From positions 1 to 41,581 of the forward strand of contig JAFUKJ010000083.1 in assembly GCA_017467805.1 (NCBI GenBank): 41,581 nt of DNA, read 5' to 3'. Below the pieces are notes generated by a model. That model saw nothing but the letters and a program-made list of their open reading frames with translations. It made no database searches and had not been told where the DNA came from. Origin of the DNA: Lachnospiraceae bacterium (GTDB lineage: Bacteria; Bacillota; Clostridia; Lachnospirales; Lachnospiraceae). Below, one piece after another: positions 31,982-40,470 of the stretch. Each line of letters begins with the position of its first letter. Within the stretch, counting starts at the first letter, position 1. The translations under genes were made by a program, and so were the position numbers.

Positions 31982-34198
31982 TTAAAACTCTATTTCTGTC
32001 CACTTACCCGCATTCAATGCAAGCTCTACACTCTTCTTACCATATACCACCTTAACAGTAGTATCTGCCTTGGCACAAATCGAAGCCTTCGTAAGCTTTC
32101 CATCAGCCCAGCTGATATTCATCTTTGCTCCGCCTCTAACGCACACGCCCTCCAAAGAACCACTCTTCCACACCAAAGGAAGTGCAGGCAAAAGTACAAT
32201 ACGCCTGTCATCGCTTTGTACCAACATCTCCACCATCGCTGCTGCCGAACCAAAGTTACCATCAATCTGAAATGGCGGATGATTGTCAAATAAGTTATTC
32301 AGCGTAGACTTAATCAAAAGCTGACGCAAATTCTCATGCGCCTCCTCGCCATCCCAAAGCTTTGCATAATGGTTCATAATCCATGAACGGCTCCAGCCTG
32401 TATGACCGCCGCCATTTTCAAGGCGTTTCTTCAAGGTCAATGCTGCCGCATCTGCAAGCTCAGGTGTGCCATCCTTGGTAATCTGATAAGACGGATGCAG
32501 ACCATATAAATGCGAAATATGTCTGTGTCCAGGCTCAGCCTCGCCGTATTCCTCGCACCACTCCATAATACGTCCGTCAGAACCTATCTGCGTCGGAATC
32601 AGCTTCTCACACGCCTCACAAATCTGCTTATCTAACTCATCCTCTACCCCAAGCACCACTGCAGCCTTATGACAGTGTGTAAATAACTCTCTTAAAATCT
32701 GATTATCCATAGTAACACCTACAGAATTTGCTCCCTGCTCACCATTTGGCAGGATAAAGGTATTCTCAGGTGAAACACTAGGACAGGTACACAGATACCC
32801 CTTGTAATCAATGCAGAAATCGAGGAAGAACAATGCTGCCTCTCTTAAAATCGGGAACATCTCTGCCAAAAATTCCTTATCCTGAGTATACTCATAGTGC
32901 ATCCAGATATGGGTACAAAGCCATGCACCGCCCATTACCCAGAAGCTTCCAGGCAGCCACAAATCCTGTGGAGCAGTATCACCCCAGATATCTGTATTAT
33001 GATGTGCTACAAAGCCTCGACAGCCATACATTTCTCTTGCTGTCTTTTGACCATTTGGCAGCATCTTCTTAATCAACTCAAATAATGGTAAATGGCACTC
33101 GCCCAAATCACAAATCTCAGCAGGCCAGTAATTCATCTCTGTATTAATATTAATCGTGTACTTAGAATCCCAAGGTGCCTCAATATCCTTATTCCAGATT
33201 CCCTGCAAGGTCGCAGGAAGTGTACCTGGTCTTGAGCAGCTAATCAATAAATATCTGCCAAAATCAAAGTAAATCTTCTCTAAGCCGTTATCCTCTTCTC
33301 CCTTGGCAATCAGCGCAAGACGCTCATCCGTAGGAATAATATCTTTATCTACAGGTGCATCCAGCTTCATCTCCACTCTGTTAAAATAAGACTGATAATC
33401 TGCAATATGTGCCTGCTTACAAGCCTCGTAATCCTTTGCGGCTGCCGCATTTAACTGTGCTGCAATCTCTTCCTCAAGCTTTTCCATACGATAGGTCGTG
33501 CCAGCTCCCCAGTAAAGATATATCTCGCTTGCATCATCGATCGAAAGCGTCTCCCCCACTACCTCAATCTTACCGTCAGGTGTTACTGCCTTGCACATCA
33601 TGGCATAGTCCAAGCCATCCTTACCAAGATTACCGCCAAGGATAATCATGTCCTCACCTGACTTTCTTGCATAATCATAGAGATGATGTCTTGTCTGCAT
33701 CACATCTACATTCATCTTATTCTTGCCCTTTGCAGTCAGATGAATAAAACACGCATCATCCACTGCTGACATAAAGAACTCTCTGGTATAAAGTGTCTCA
33801 TCTGCCACAAACTCAACATTTGCAATCGCAGTATCAAGGCAGAGACTTCTCTTATAATCCGTTACCTCCACCTGTCCCATATCATAATTAATATCAAAAT
33901 CGCCAAGCAGCTGATAAATACGCATTCCCTGTGGTGTTCCGCCAATCGCACGCTTACAAAGTCTCTCTGCCTTATGTATCTGTCCATTCAGAATCAAACT
34001 TCTAATCTCTGAAAGTTTCTCCTTTGCACTTGGATTATTTCTCTCCATCGGACCGCCATACCATACAGAATCTTCATTTACCTGCATATGCTCTGACTGT
34101 ACGCCGCCAAATATCATACCGCCGATTCTTCCGTTTCCAATCGGAAGTGCTTCATTCCAATCCCATGTCGGATTCTTATACCATAATGTTGAGTTCAT
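31982..34198 (-). CDS. GH95 family glycoside hydrolase (alpha-L-fucosidase/galactosidase type)
   Basis: Enzyme of 738 aa without a signal peptide, so it is probably cytosolic. The N-terminal beta domain opens with NPTWDWNEALPIGNGRIGGMIFGG; the (alpha/alpha)6 barrel carries the GH95 landmarks. TININTEMNYWPAE holds the paired Asn that activate water, CPSVSPENTF the candidate acid Glu, and PFQIDGNFGSAAAMVEML the conserved Asp. GWSRSWIMNHYAKLWDG is another family block. Characterised members remove alpha-1,2-L-fucose or alpha-L-galactose from xyloglucan, mucin or milk glycans by inversion. Start ATG has AAGG 7 bp upstream. It begins 45 bp after a strong terminator and I see no clear promoter. No uptake transporter is adjacent, so imported oligosaccharides must arrive through genes elsewhere. 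Confidence 0.93.
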   Translation of the reverse strand: MNSTLWYKNPTWDWNEALPIGNGRIGGMIFGGVQSEHMQVNEDSVWYGGPMERNNPSAKEKLSEIRSLILNGQIHKAERLCKRAIGGTPQGMRIYQLLGDFDINYDMGQVEVTDYKRSLCLDTAIANVEFVADETLYTREFFMSAVDDACFIHLTAKGKNKMNVDVMQTRHHLYDYARKSGEDMIILGGNLGKDGLDYAMMCKAVTPDGKIEVVGETLSIDDASEIYLYWGAGTTYRMEKLEEEIAAQLNAAAAKDYEACKQAHIADYQSYFNRVEMKLDAPVDKDIIPTDERLALIAKGEEDNGLEKIYFDFGRYLLISCSRPGTLPATLQGIWNKDIEAPWDSKYTININTEMNYWPAEICDLGECHLPLFELIKKMLPNGQKTAREMYGCRGFVAHHNTDIWGDTAPQDLWLPGSFWVMGGAWLCTHIWMHYEYTQDKEFLAEMFPILREAALFFLDFCIDYKGYLCTCPSVSPENTFILPNGEQGANSVGVTMDNQILRELFTHCHKAAVVLGVEDELDKQICEACEKLIPTQIGSDGRIMEWCEEYGEAEPGHRHISHLYGLHPSYQITKDGTPELADAAALTLKKRLENGGGHTGWSRSWIMNHYAKLWDGEEAHENLRQLLIKSTLNNLFDNHPPFQIDGNFGSAAAMVEMLVQSDDRRIVLLPALPLVWKSGSLEGVCVRGGAKMNISWADGKLTKASICAKADTTVKVVYGKKSVELALNAGKWTEIEF

Positions 34199-34242
34199 TT
34201 GTTGACCTTACCTTTCCACACCCCATAATCTGTCTAAAAAAA

Positions 34243-34281
34243 GGGTGTACTGAATATTTTCCTTAAAATATTTGTACACCC
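34243..34281 (-). terminator. Strong terminator after the VanX-like peptidase gene
   Basis: GGGTGTAC and GTACACCC arms extend through an AT-rich inner stem (AAATATTTT/AAAATATT) into a hairpin of about 39 nt, followed by TTTTTTT on the minus strand. Confidence 0.9.
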
Positions 34282-34330
34282 AAATCACTCTTATTCAAAT
34301 CATAGTTTATTTTCAAAGTAGTGTCAACCT

Positions 34331-35566
34331 TTAAATCAGGAGTTCTTCTACCTCATTATTTGCAGATTTCTGTGTTTCCTCCGTTCCTACATCTGCTCCT
34401 ATCGTATTCACAACAGGCTCTTCATATGGTCTTGCCTGAAAGCTTGCCACTGACATTCTGCACGCCTTAATCTGAAAATGCCACCACTCTGATTTCAATC
34501 CTTCAAAGCCGTATGCCGTCATAAGCTCCTGCAACGCATCTGCCGTTGGATTATTGCGGTCTAATACCGACAAAGTACTCAGTTCATGCATTTCTGACTG
34601 CATCTGCATTTCCTCTCCTGTATGACAGTTCACCAGGGTAATATCTATAGCCACACCATAATTATGATTCGATGTGCTTTTTGCAAGGAAATTGCTCTGC
34701 TTATAAGTTGTACCATTTACAGTCTCAGTCATATAATCCACATACTCAGGATACTTTTTCACAAATGCCGATGTCTTATCGTAAATCTCATTTGTCACAG
34801 AATGAGGTCTGTATGCATCATATATCTTGATGGTATAGCCCATCTCCAACGCCCCTGCCTCAGCCTCAAACAACGCCTTAGCAACAGGAACCAAAAGCGG
34901 TACCAGATAGTTATCCGTTCCCTGCTTCACATATGGATAAAGCACCTCACCAGTTACATTATCAATATCATCACCGTGTATCCGATAGATACTACTGTAA
35001 GAATTCGTAATATCATACTGCATCTCCTGCTGCATAACATCAGGAAGATTAATCATACAGGCATCTGCTGCCACCAGTCCCATCTTGCCATCATAGCTTA
35101 CCTTGAACAAATCGTACTCATAGGAAAGCACCAGCATCGGCGTACCCGCTGCAATCGTATCCACGACAACAGCCATATTGTCATATACAGGTAAATCCTG
35201 CACAGGCCATGCCGTTGCACCAATCGGGTCAAACTCTGTCGTATCTGAAACCACAGGCTCCAAAACCTCAAACTCTGGCCATTCTATTATCTCTTCTGTA
35301 GCTTCCTCTGTCATTTCCTCCACAGAAGCCTCCTCAGTCTCTGGCTCTGTTTCCTCGACCTTTGGCTGTTCATCTCTTAAAATAACAGGCTCATCAGATA
35401 CCATATTATCCGTAATGGCCACCTTTCCCGCATTCTCTACATAGCTTTTAATCGCATAGTACCCCGCAGGAACCAAACATAATATACACACACAAATAAG
35501 ACAGATTAAGACATACTTCAGTCCACTGCCCTGTCGTCTCCTTCTTCTTCGTCTCTCTCTTGCCAT
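34331..35566 (-). CDS. Membrane-anchored M15 D-Ala-D-Ala peptidase (VanX/VanY-like) with SH3-like domain
   Basis: Protein of 411 aa. A very basic N-terminus (MARERRRRRRRQG) precedes TM1 (about 17-42), a Glu-rich spacer (65-100), an SH3-like region (about 112-170) and an M15 zinc-peptidase domain (about 180-375). Zinc and catalytic motifs are intact: IYDAYRPHS, STSNHNYGVAIDITL (SxHxxGxAxD) and SEWWHF (ExxH). It should trim D-Ala-D-Ala or D-Ala termini of peptidoglycan precursors outside the membrane. VanX proper is cytosolic and shorter, so this is more likely a wall-maturation enzyme than vancomycin resistance; no vanHA or vanRS genes are near. GGGAGG lies 11 bp upstream of the start. It closes the MBOAT/DHHW gene run. 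Confidence 0.87.
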   Translation of the reverse strand: MARERRRRRRRQGSGLKYVLICLICVCILCLVPAGYYAIKSYVENAGKVAITDNMVSDEPVILRDEQPKVEETEPETEEASVEEMTEEATEEIIEWPEFEVLEPVVSDTTEFDPIGATAWPVQDLPVYDNMAVVVDTIAAGTPMLVLSYEYDLFKVSYDGKMGLVAADACMINLPDVMQQEMQYDITNSYSSIYRIHGDDIDNVTGEVLYPYVKQGTDNYLVPLLVPVAKALFEAEAGALEMGYTIKIYDAYRPHSVTNEIYDKTSAFVKKYPEYVDYMTETVNGTTYKQSNFLAKSTSNHNYGVAIDITLVNCHTGEEMQMQSEMHELSTLSVLDRNNPTADALQELMTAYGFEGLKSEWWHFQIKACRMSVASFQARPYEEPVVNTIGADVGTEETQKSANNEVEELLI

Positions 35567-35687
35567 ATTAACTTTTACCTCCCAAAGAAAAAAGCCATTT
35601 TCCGCAAACGCTTCAAATGACTTTAGTTGACTACTTAAGTCACTGCCTATATACTACCACAATGACTTCAAACAATCCATGTACAAT

Positions 35688-35891
35688 TTATACAAATTTC
35701 TGCTTGTCTAACAGCTCACGCAAAGCCTCTTCACTGTCGCTTACCCAAGCATCCTCTTCCTCAGCATTTAAGCCTAAATACTGCGCCAGCGTACACTCCT
35801 CATCACTCATGCCCCACTGATAGCTGTATTCGTCAATTTCCTCAAATTCAATCTCTCCAGCCAGATATAATTCCTTAAACTTACGCTCCAA
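35688..35891 (-). CDS. Small acidic conserved-looking protein
   Basis: A 67-aa protein, strongly acidic and helical (LERKFKELYLAGEIEFEEIDEY, then QWGMSDEE and YLGLNAEEEDAWVSDSEEALRELL). GGGAGG lies 8 bp before a TTG at 35891, the preferred start; a GTG at 35900 would overlap that ribosome site. Codon use and the strong ribosome site argue for a real gene. It sits 46 bp downstream of the DHHW gene and 121 bp upstream of the M15 peptidase gene, same strand. No function recognised. Confidence 0.75.
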   Translation of the reverse strand: MERKFKELYLAGEIEFEEIDEYSYQWGMSDEECTLAQYLGLNAEEEDAWVSDSEEALRELLDKQKFV

Positions 35892-35937
35892 GCGTGTCAC
35901 CTCCCATTAGCATCGCTCTGCCATAATCACCTTGCAA

Positions 35938-37002
35938 TTATGGCACCTCAATGTCGCCTAAATCTGCAATATTTCTCTCTACAATTTCAATCAATACATA
36001 ATCGCATTCCGTTTCTTCCACCAAAGACAAATCATATGGTGTAGAACGATTAAATACACACTGGCTAAAGGTTTCTCCCATATATGGAATCATAGCTCTT
36101 CCAAAGCTGTCTCGATATACCAGAACGCTTTTACCATTTCCATTCTCGCAATTGGTCTGAATCTTCAGGTCATCCATACTTCTGACTCTACCCTTATAAT
36201 CAAACTCATTTCCAGCCTCGTAGGCTCTCTGCGCCTCCAGTTCCTCGCTCTGCGGGAAAAGAATCTGATACAAATCAGACTCATGAGTATTCTCTACAGA
36301 ATAACCCGTAAGCTCGTACTCATCCTCAAGTCCCCACGCCTTATATAATGCATTCATCACCAATCTTGCACCTGTATTATTCCAGTGCGTATCATGATGC
36401 AAATATACCTCATCCGTAGCCTTATAGTCAATCAGAACCTTAGCTGCATCCAGATAAGGAACACCTCTCTCCTGCAAAGCCTCATGTAAAAGTGTTCTGT
36501 TGCTCACCTCACTCTTATCGCCAAAGCGGTCTGGCATAAGCTCAGGATAAATCGTATTCTTATTCGGTGCAATCATAATCATAGGCTGTTTGCCCTGATT
36601 CTCGATATACTCACAGGTTTTCTGTAAGGTATCTGCAATTGCATCAATCTCAGCCTCTGACAAGGTTACTCCTGCATAATCATTCAAGGTCGCATCAAAG
36701 AAAAGCCAGTCATCCTTTCCGATAATAACCTGCTCATCACTTGGTGACGCAAACACATGGTACTTCAACGCTCCATCAGCTTCTACAAGCGCACCTCTGA
36801 AAGCAAAATGCTCTGCAAGCCAGGTTTCAAATTCATTGAAGAATTCTTCGTTCCACTCTCCATTTTCCAAAGTCCACTCTGGAAAATTCGATAAGCTTCT
36901 ATTCTCAGAGAGCGTTGATGTATCTGCCCACATCAGCCCTACAGGCAGAATACACACCACAAAGAAGCCGATGATAAATAATAATTTCAAAGTCTTTTTC
37001 AT
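35938..37002 (-). CDS. DHHW/AlgX-like O-acetyltransferase partner
   Basis: Protein of 354 aa with an N-terminal signal anchor (residues 5-25) and an SGNH-like extracytoplasmic domain. The family signature HHDTHWN lies at 202-208 and the matching nucleophile region VYRDSFGRAMIPYM near 293-306, giving the Ser-His-Asp set of AlgJ/AlgX-type polysaccharide O-acetyltransferases. SENRSLSNFPEW and the WLAEHFAFR block are also typical. It receives acetyl groups passed across the membrane by the MBOAT protein encoded 14 bp upstream and puts them on an extracellular polymer. Which polymer (exopolysaccharide, teichoic acid or peptidoglycan) cannot be told. Confidence 0.9.
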   Translation of the reverse strand: MKKTLKLLFIIGFFVVCILPVGLMWADTSTLSENRSLSNFPEWTLENGEWNEEFFNEFETWLAEHFAFRGALVEADGALKYHVFASPSDEQVIIGKDDWLFFDATLNDYAGVTLSEAEIDAIADTLQKTCEYIENQGKQPMIMIAPNKNTIYPELMPDRFGDKSEVSNRTLLHEALQERGVPYLDAAKVLIDYKATDEVYLHHDTHWNNTGARLVMNALYKAWGLEDEYELTGYSVENTHESDLYQILFPQSEELEAQRAYEAGNEFDYKGRVRSMDDLKIQTNCENGNGKSVLVYRDSFGRAMIPYMGETFSQCVFNRSTPYDLSLVEETECDYVLIEIVERNIADLGDIEVP

Positions 37003-37016
37003 AGCCTGCTCCTCCC

Positions 37017-38384
37017 CTAGAATCTAAAGTAAATAAATGGATTATAGCTGCTGGTTGCAAGACTCATAACACACAAAATAAACAATCCTACTGCTGTTAC
37101 ATATTTTAAAACCTTAGTATTCTTTACATACTTTGATACAGGTGTACTAAGCACGATACCTACAATCAGGCAACACACAGTATATGGCGTTGCAAGCTTT
37201 GCCAACAGCATATGCTCACCTGCCTCATAGGTAAAGCCTGTAAACATGGACGCCAATATATGTCCAGCCTGTCCAATTGTATCCGCTCTAAAAATAACAA
37301 ATCCGCAAATTACTACAAGCATGGTATAAATATGTGCCAATACCTTATTCTTCAAAAATGGTATCCATTTCTTGTACTCCAGCATAATAAACAATCCGTG
37401 GAATAAGCCCCACGCAAGGAAGGTCCAGTTTGCACCATGCCAAATACCCGTGCATACGAATACGATAAACTTATTTAACAGGGTACGTCCTTCGCCCTTT
37501 CTGTTTCCGCCAAGAGGAATATACAGATACTCCTTAAACCATGTAGAAAGGGAAATGTGCCAGCGTCTCCAAAACTCCTGAATACTGCTTGAGATATACG
37601 GATAATTGAAATTCTCAAGGAAATCGAATCCGAACATCTTGCCCAAGCCGATTGCCATATCAGAGTAACCGCTAAAGTCAAAGTAAATCTGTAACACATA
37701 GCATATTGCCACTGCCCATGCGGTAAGTGCCATATTCATCTCTGTTTCAAACAAAGTATCTACAACCAATGCCATTGCATTAGAAATCAAAAGCTTTTTA
37801 GAAAGACCATAGATAAATCTCACAAGACCTCCCGCTGTCTTGTCGATAGTCATGGTTCTATGTGTCAGTTGTGCTTCCACATCGTGATACTTTACAATTG
37901 GTCCCGCAATCAGCTGTGGGAATAAACTGATATACAACATCAGCTTAAAAACGCTCTTCTGTACCGTGTTTTTATCACGATATACATCAATACAGTATGA
38001 TAACGCCTGAAAGGTATAGAAAGAAATACCTATCGGCAGCGCAATCTGCGGCACTGGGAAATGTAATCCTGTCAGCGCATTACAGCTTGATATAATCAAA
38101 GCACTGTATTTGAAAAGTACCAGCATTCCGATATTAAAGATAATCGCAAGCACTACCATCAGCTTAGCATGTTTCTCAGTTGCCGCTATCAGCCTTGCAA
38201 ATCCATAATTTGCCAAAATGGACAGGAGCATGAGAAAAATATATCCTGGCTCACCAAATGCATAAAACGCAAGACTTGCCACAATCAAAATAGCATTTTT
38301 CAGTTTAATACTAGGGATTAATAAATGTAATAAATAGGTTATAGGTAAAAATATAAAAAGAAAAACTGTTGAGCTAAAAACCAT
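37017..38384 (-). CDS. MBOAT-family O-acyltransferase (AlgI/PatA-like)
   Basis: Polytopic membrane protein of 455 aa with about 10-11 helices. Core motifs: PIGISFYTFQALSYCIDVYR, LFPQLIAGPIVKY, FWRRWHISLSTWFKEYLYIP then LGGNRKG, and GIWHGANWTFLAWGLFHG with the invariant catalytic His. It moves acyl (acetyl) groups from a cytosolic donor to an extracellular acceptor. Start ATG has ATAAGG 4 bp upstream. It lies 15 bp after the fourth chemoreceptor gene and 14 bp before its DHHW partner, which makes a clear operon. Confidence 0.95.
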   Translation of the reverse strand: MVFSSTVFLFIFLPITYLLHLLIPSIKLKNAILIVASLAFYAFGEPGYIFLMLLSILANYGFARLIAATEKHAKLMVVLAIIFNIGMLVLFKYSALIISSCNALTGLHFPVPQIALPIGISFYTFQALSYCIDVYRDKNTVQKSVFKLMLYISLFPQLIAGPIVKYHDVEAQLTHRTMTIDKTAGGLVRFIYGLSKKLLISNAMALVVDTLFETEMNMALTAWAVAICYVLQIYFDFSGYSDMAIGLGKMFGFDFLENFNYPYISSSIQEFWRRWHISLSTWFKEYLYIPLGGNRKGEGRTLLNKFIVFVCTGIWHGANWTFLAWGLFHGLFIMLEYKKWIPFLKNKVLAHIYTMLVVICGFVIFRADTIGQAGHILASMFTGFTYEAGEHMLLAKLATPYTVCCLIVGIVLSTPVSKYVKNTKVLKYVTAVGLFILCVMSLATSSYNPFIYFRF

Positions 38385-38399
38385 AAAACCTTATCCTTC

Positions 38400-39866
38400 C
38401 TAACTATTCTTTGCCATATCAAGCATGGATGCCGATAATTCCTGCACTCTTGCAGAATCATCAATAATCTTCGCCATATTATCCTGATAAATACGAATAA
38501 CATCCGTGATAGAATCTACAACACTCTGATTCTCCTCCGAGAAAGCTGTCATATCCGTAACCTTATCCTTTAAGTCCTCAAAGATAGCATCTACACTTGT
38601 TACATTCTTATTCTGTGCCTCGATATTTCCATAAAGAGAACCAAAGTCCTCTGTCAACTGCTTAAAGCCCTTCTGAAGCTCGCCCAGAGTTTCCAGCGAA
38701 TGATTTAACGCCTCCGTACTCTCCTCAAACTGGGCTGTTGTCTCTTGTACCTGCGCCTGCATCTGGCTTGCAATATCAGATACACGACCCGAACATGCAT
38801 TACTGTCTACCGCAAGCTCCTGCACCTTAGAAGCAACTACTGCAAAACCTGCGCCTGCCGTACCTGCTCTTGCAGCCTCAATCGAAGCATTCAAAGCCAG
38901 CATCGCCGTACTGTTAGCAATACTGTTAAGCTGCTTGGTCGTATCAAAAATCAAATCCATCTGTTCACTCATCATCTGGAATACCTGACTTGCCTCATTC
39001 ATAGTTGTCTTAACAGACATCATCTGACGGCTCATCGCATCCATATGCTTATGTGTATCATTCAAGGCACTTTCAAAGGTCTGTACCTCCAAATCCAAAG
39101 CACCAATCTGCTGCTCCGTTACCTGAATCTTTTCATGTACATCCTCACACGAATTAGATACCTCACCTGCTCCCTGTGCCAGACTCTCAGAACCCTTCAA
39201 AAGCTCGTTTGCGCTCTGTGCTAATCTTTCATTCGCATCCCTCATACTGCTCATTCGGTCTGCAGAATGATTCACATTTACCTGAAGCTCCTCACCAATG
39301 GTTGTAAGAGACCCTAATAATGCCTCTGCCTCACGCGCACGCTCATTACTTATCTCTATGAAAGCCCGACCACGCTTAACCGTCTGATAAAATACCGCGC
39401 CACCCACGGTCAGAATGGCTGTACACATAATATACTGTGACATGCTCTCTGCCTTTTCAGGATGAATAATATACATAAGAATTAATAAAACATCTATTAC
39501 AATAATCTGTATGAAGGTAAACCTCGGCTGCATGTATAATCCCGTCAAACCGATTACTGCTAAAAATAACGGGAAATCATCACTATAATAAGAGCCGCTG
39601 AATAGCGAAATTGCAAATACCAGCACAGCCAAACTGATGCACACCGCCATTTGTTGTGTCTCTTCTGACGCATTTTTCTTTTTTAATACTAAATTAACGA
39701 AAGAAAATGCTGCCAAACTTAAACAAATTACCCCTACAGCAATCCAACTGCCACTAATTAAATTCCTTACACCAAATACTGCCGCAACAACATATGTAAT
39801 AATTGACATATACTTAAAAATCTTATCGGACGGCATCGGTACCCATTTTTTCTTTTCCTTATTCAT
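38400..39866 (-). CDS. Methyl-accepting chemotaxis protein with six-TM N-terminus, first gene of the acetylation operon
   Basis: Chemoreceptor of 488 aa: six membrane helices in about residues 18-165 with no periplasmic sensor, then a signalling coiled coil with the tip [20 protein letters not shown] and GTAGAGFAVVASKVQELA. The tip diverges from the other three receptors (NSTAM in place of SNQTN or SSQTG; GTAGAGF in place of GEAGKGF), so it may interact differently with CheA/CheW or act on another partner. The start MNKEK follows GGGGTGG by 7 bp. Its close spacing with the MBOAT gene suggests the receptor signal and extracellular polymer acetylation are co-expressed; a functional link is speculative. 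Confidence 0.88.
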   Translation of the reverse strand: MNKEKKKWVPMPSDKIFKYMSIITYVVAAVFGVRNLISGSWIAVGVICLSLAAFSFVNLVLKKKNASEETQQMAVCISLAVLVFAISLFSGSYYSDDFPLFLAVIGLTGLYMQPRFTFIQIIVIDVLLILMYIIHPEKAESMSQYIMCTAILTVGGAVFYQTVKRGRAFIEISNERAREAEALLGSLTTIGEELQVNVNHSADRMSSMRDANERLAQSANELLKGSESLAQGAGEVSNSCEDVHEKIQVTEQQIGALDLEVQTFESALNDTHKHMDAMSRQMMSVKTTMNEASQVFQMMSEQMDLIFDTTKQLNSIANSTAMLALNASIEAARAGTAGAGFAVVASKVQELAVDSNACSGRVSDIASQMQAQVQETTAQFEESTEALNHSLETLGELQKGFKQLTEDFGSLYGNIEAQNKNVTSVDAIFEDLKDKVTDMTAFSEENQSVVDSITDVIRIYQDNMAKIIDDSARVQELSASMLDMAKNS

Positions 39867-39923
39867 TTGAATTCCACCCCATACACGCTTTGAATTAACA
39901 GACAATATATCCATTCAATCATA

Positions 39924-39951
39924 ATTGTATCATATTGTGTAATTTTTTCAA
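39924..39951 (-). promoter_or_regulatory. Promoter of the chemoreceptor/MBOAT operon
   Basis: TTGAAA (39946-39951), a 16-bp spacer and TACAAT (39924-39929) with an upstream TG (extended -10). Confidence 0.65.
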
Positions 39952-39972
39952 TATTTTACACTATTTTAGTGT

Positions 39973-40377
39973 TCAAATTTCATTCCAATCGGGCCACTGG
40001 GTCTGATTATCAATTGCTTTCTTGATTCCCTGATAAAATCGAACCTTATGCCTGATATGCAATAAATCACTTTGCATCTTCTCAATCTGCCTAACTGTAT
40101 CTGCCTCATGCTTCTCCACCAAAGCTATAATTGCATCAATATTGGCTGGTATATCACACTCATAGCGATAAAATTCCTGAATCTGGGCAATCGGTAATCC
40201 TGTGTTCTTAAAACAGGTAATCCCATCCATTCTCACTATATGCTCATCCGTATAAATACGCTGATGATTTGCAGTTCGTCCTACATTTACCAATAATCCT
40301 ATCTCCTCGTAGTAACGAAGAGTAGATGCAGGAATATGATAAAGCTCTGACATTTCTTTTATTGTGTATGTTTTCAT
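39973..40377 (-). CDS. MerR-family transcriptional regulator
   Basis: Regulator of 134 aa with a complete MerR DNA-binding domain: YTIKEMSELYHIPASTLRYY (helix-turn-helix) then EEIGLL, NHQRIYTDEHIVRMDGITCF (wing and second helix pair) and a dimerisation coil (KHEADTVRQIEKMQSDLLHI). There are no clustered Cys, so a metal-sensing role is unlikely; redox, aldehyde or small-molecule sensing fits the partner gene. GGAGG lies 6 bp before the start. It is divergent from the aldo/keto reductase, whose promoter it should distort and activate. Confidence 0.93.
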   Translation of the reverse strand: MKTYTIKEMSELYHIPASTLRYYEEIGLLVNVGRTANHQRIYTDEHIVRMDGITCFKNTGLPIAQIQEFYRYECDIPANIDAIIALVEKHEADTVRQIEKMQSDLLHIRHKVRFYQGIKKAIDNQTQWPDWNEI

Positions 40378-40398
40378 AATCTGCCTCCATTTTTTATC

Positions 40399-40429
40399 TT
40401 GAGTTCAAGTATACTTGAAGTGTTACACT
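40399..40429 (+). promoter_or_regulatory. MerR-type promoter of the aldo/keto reductase
   Basis: TTGAGT (40399-40404) and TACACT (40424-40429) are separated by 19 bp, the over-long spacing typical of MerR-activated promoters. A perfect 16-bp palindrome, TTCAAGTATACTTGAA (40404-40419), fills the spacer and is the predicted binding site. Confidence 0.88.
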
Positions 40430-40470
40430 ATGTAAAGAAAGTAACGAATACTGAAAGGATGTGTATACAT

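Noticed and set aside
34622-35194. Plus-strand open frame of 190 codons
   Set aside because: Antisense shadow of the M15 peptidase gene, which has intact catalytic motifs on the minus strand.
34331-35566. Vancomycin-resistance vanX/vanY assignment
   Set aside because: The protein is membrane-anchored with an SH3-like domain, and no vanHA or vanRS genes are nearby; a wall-maturation peptidase fits better.
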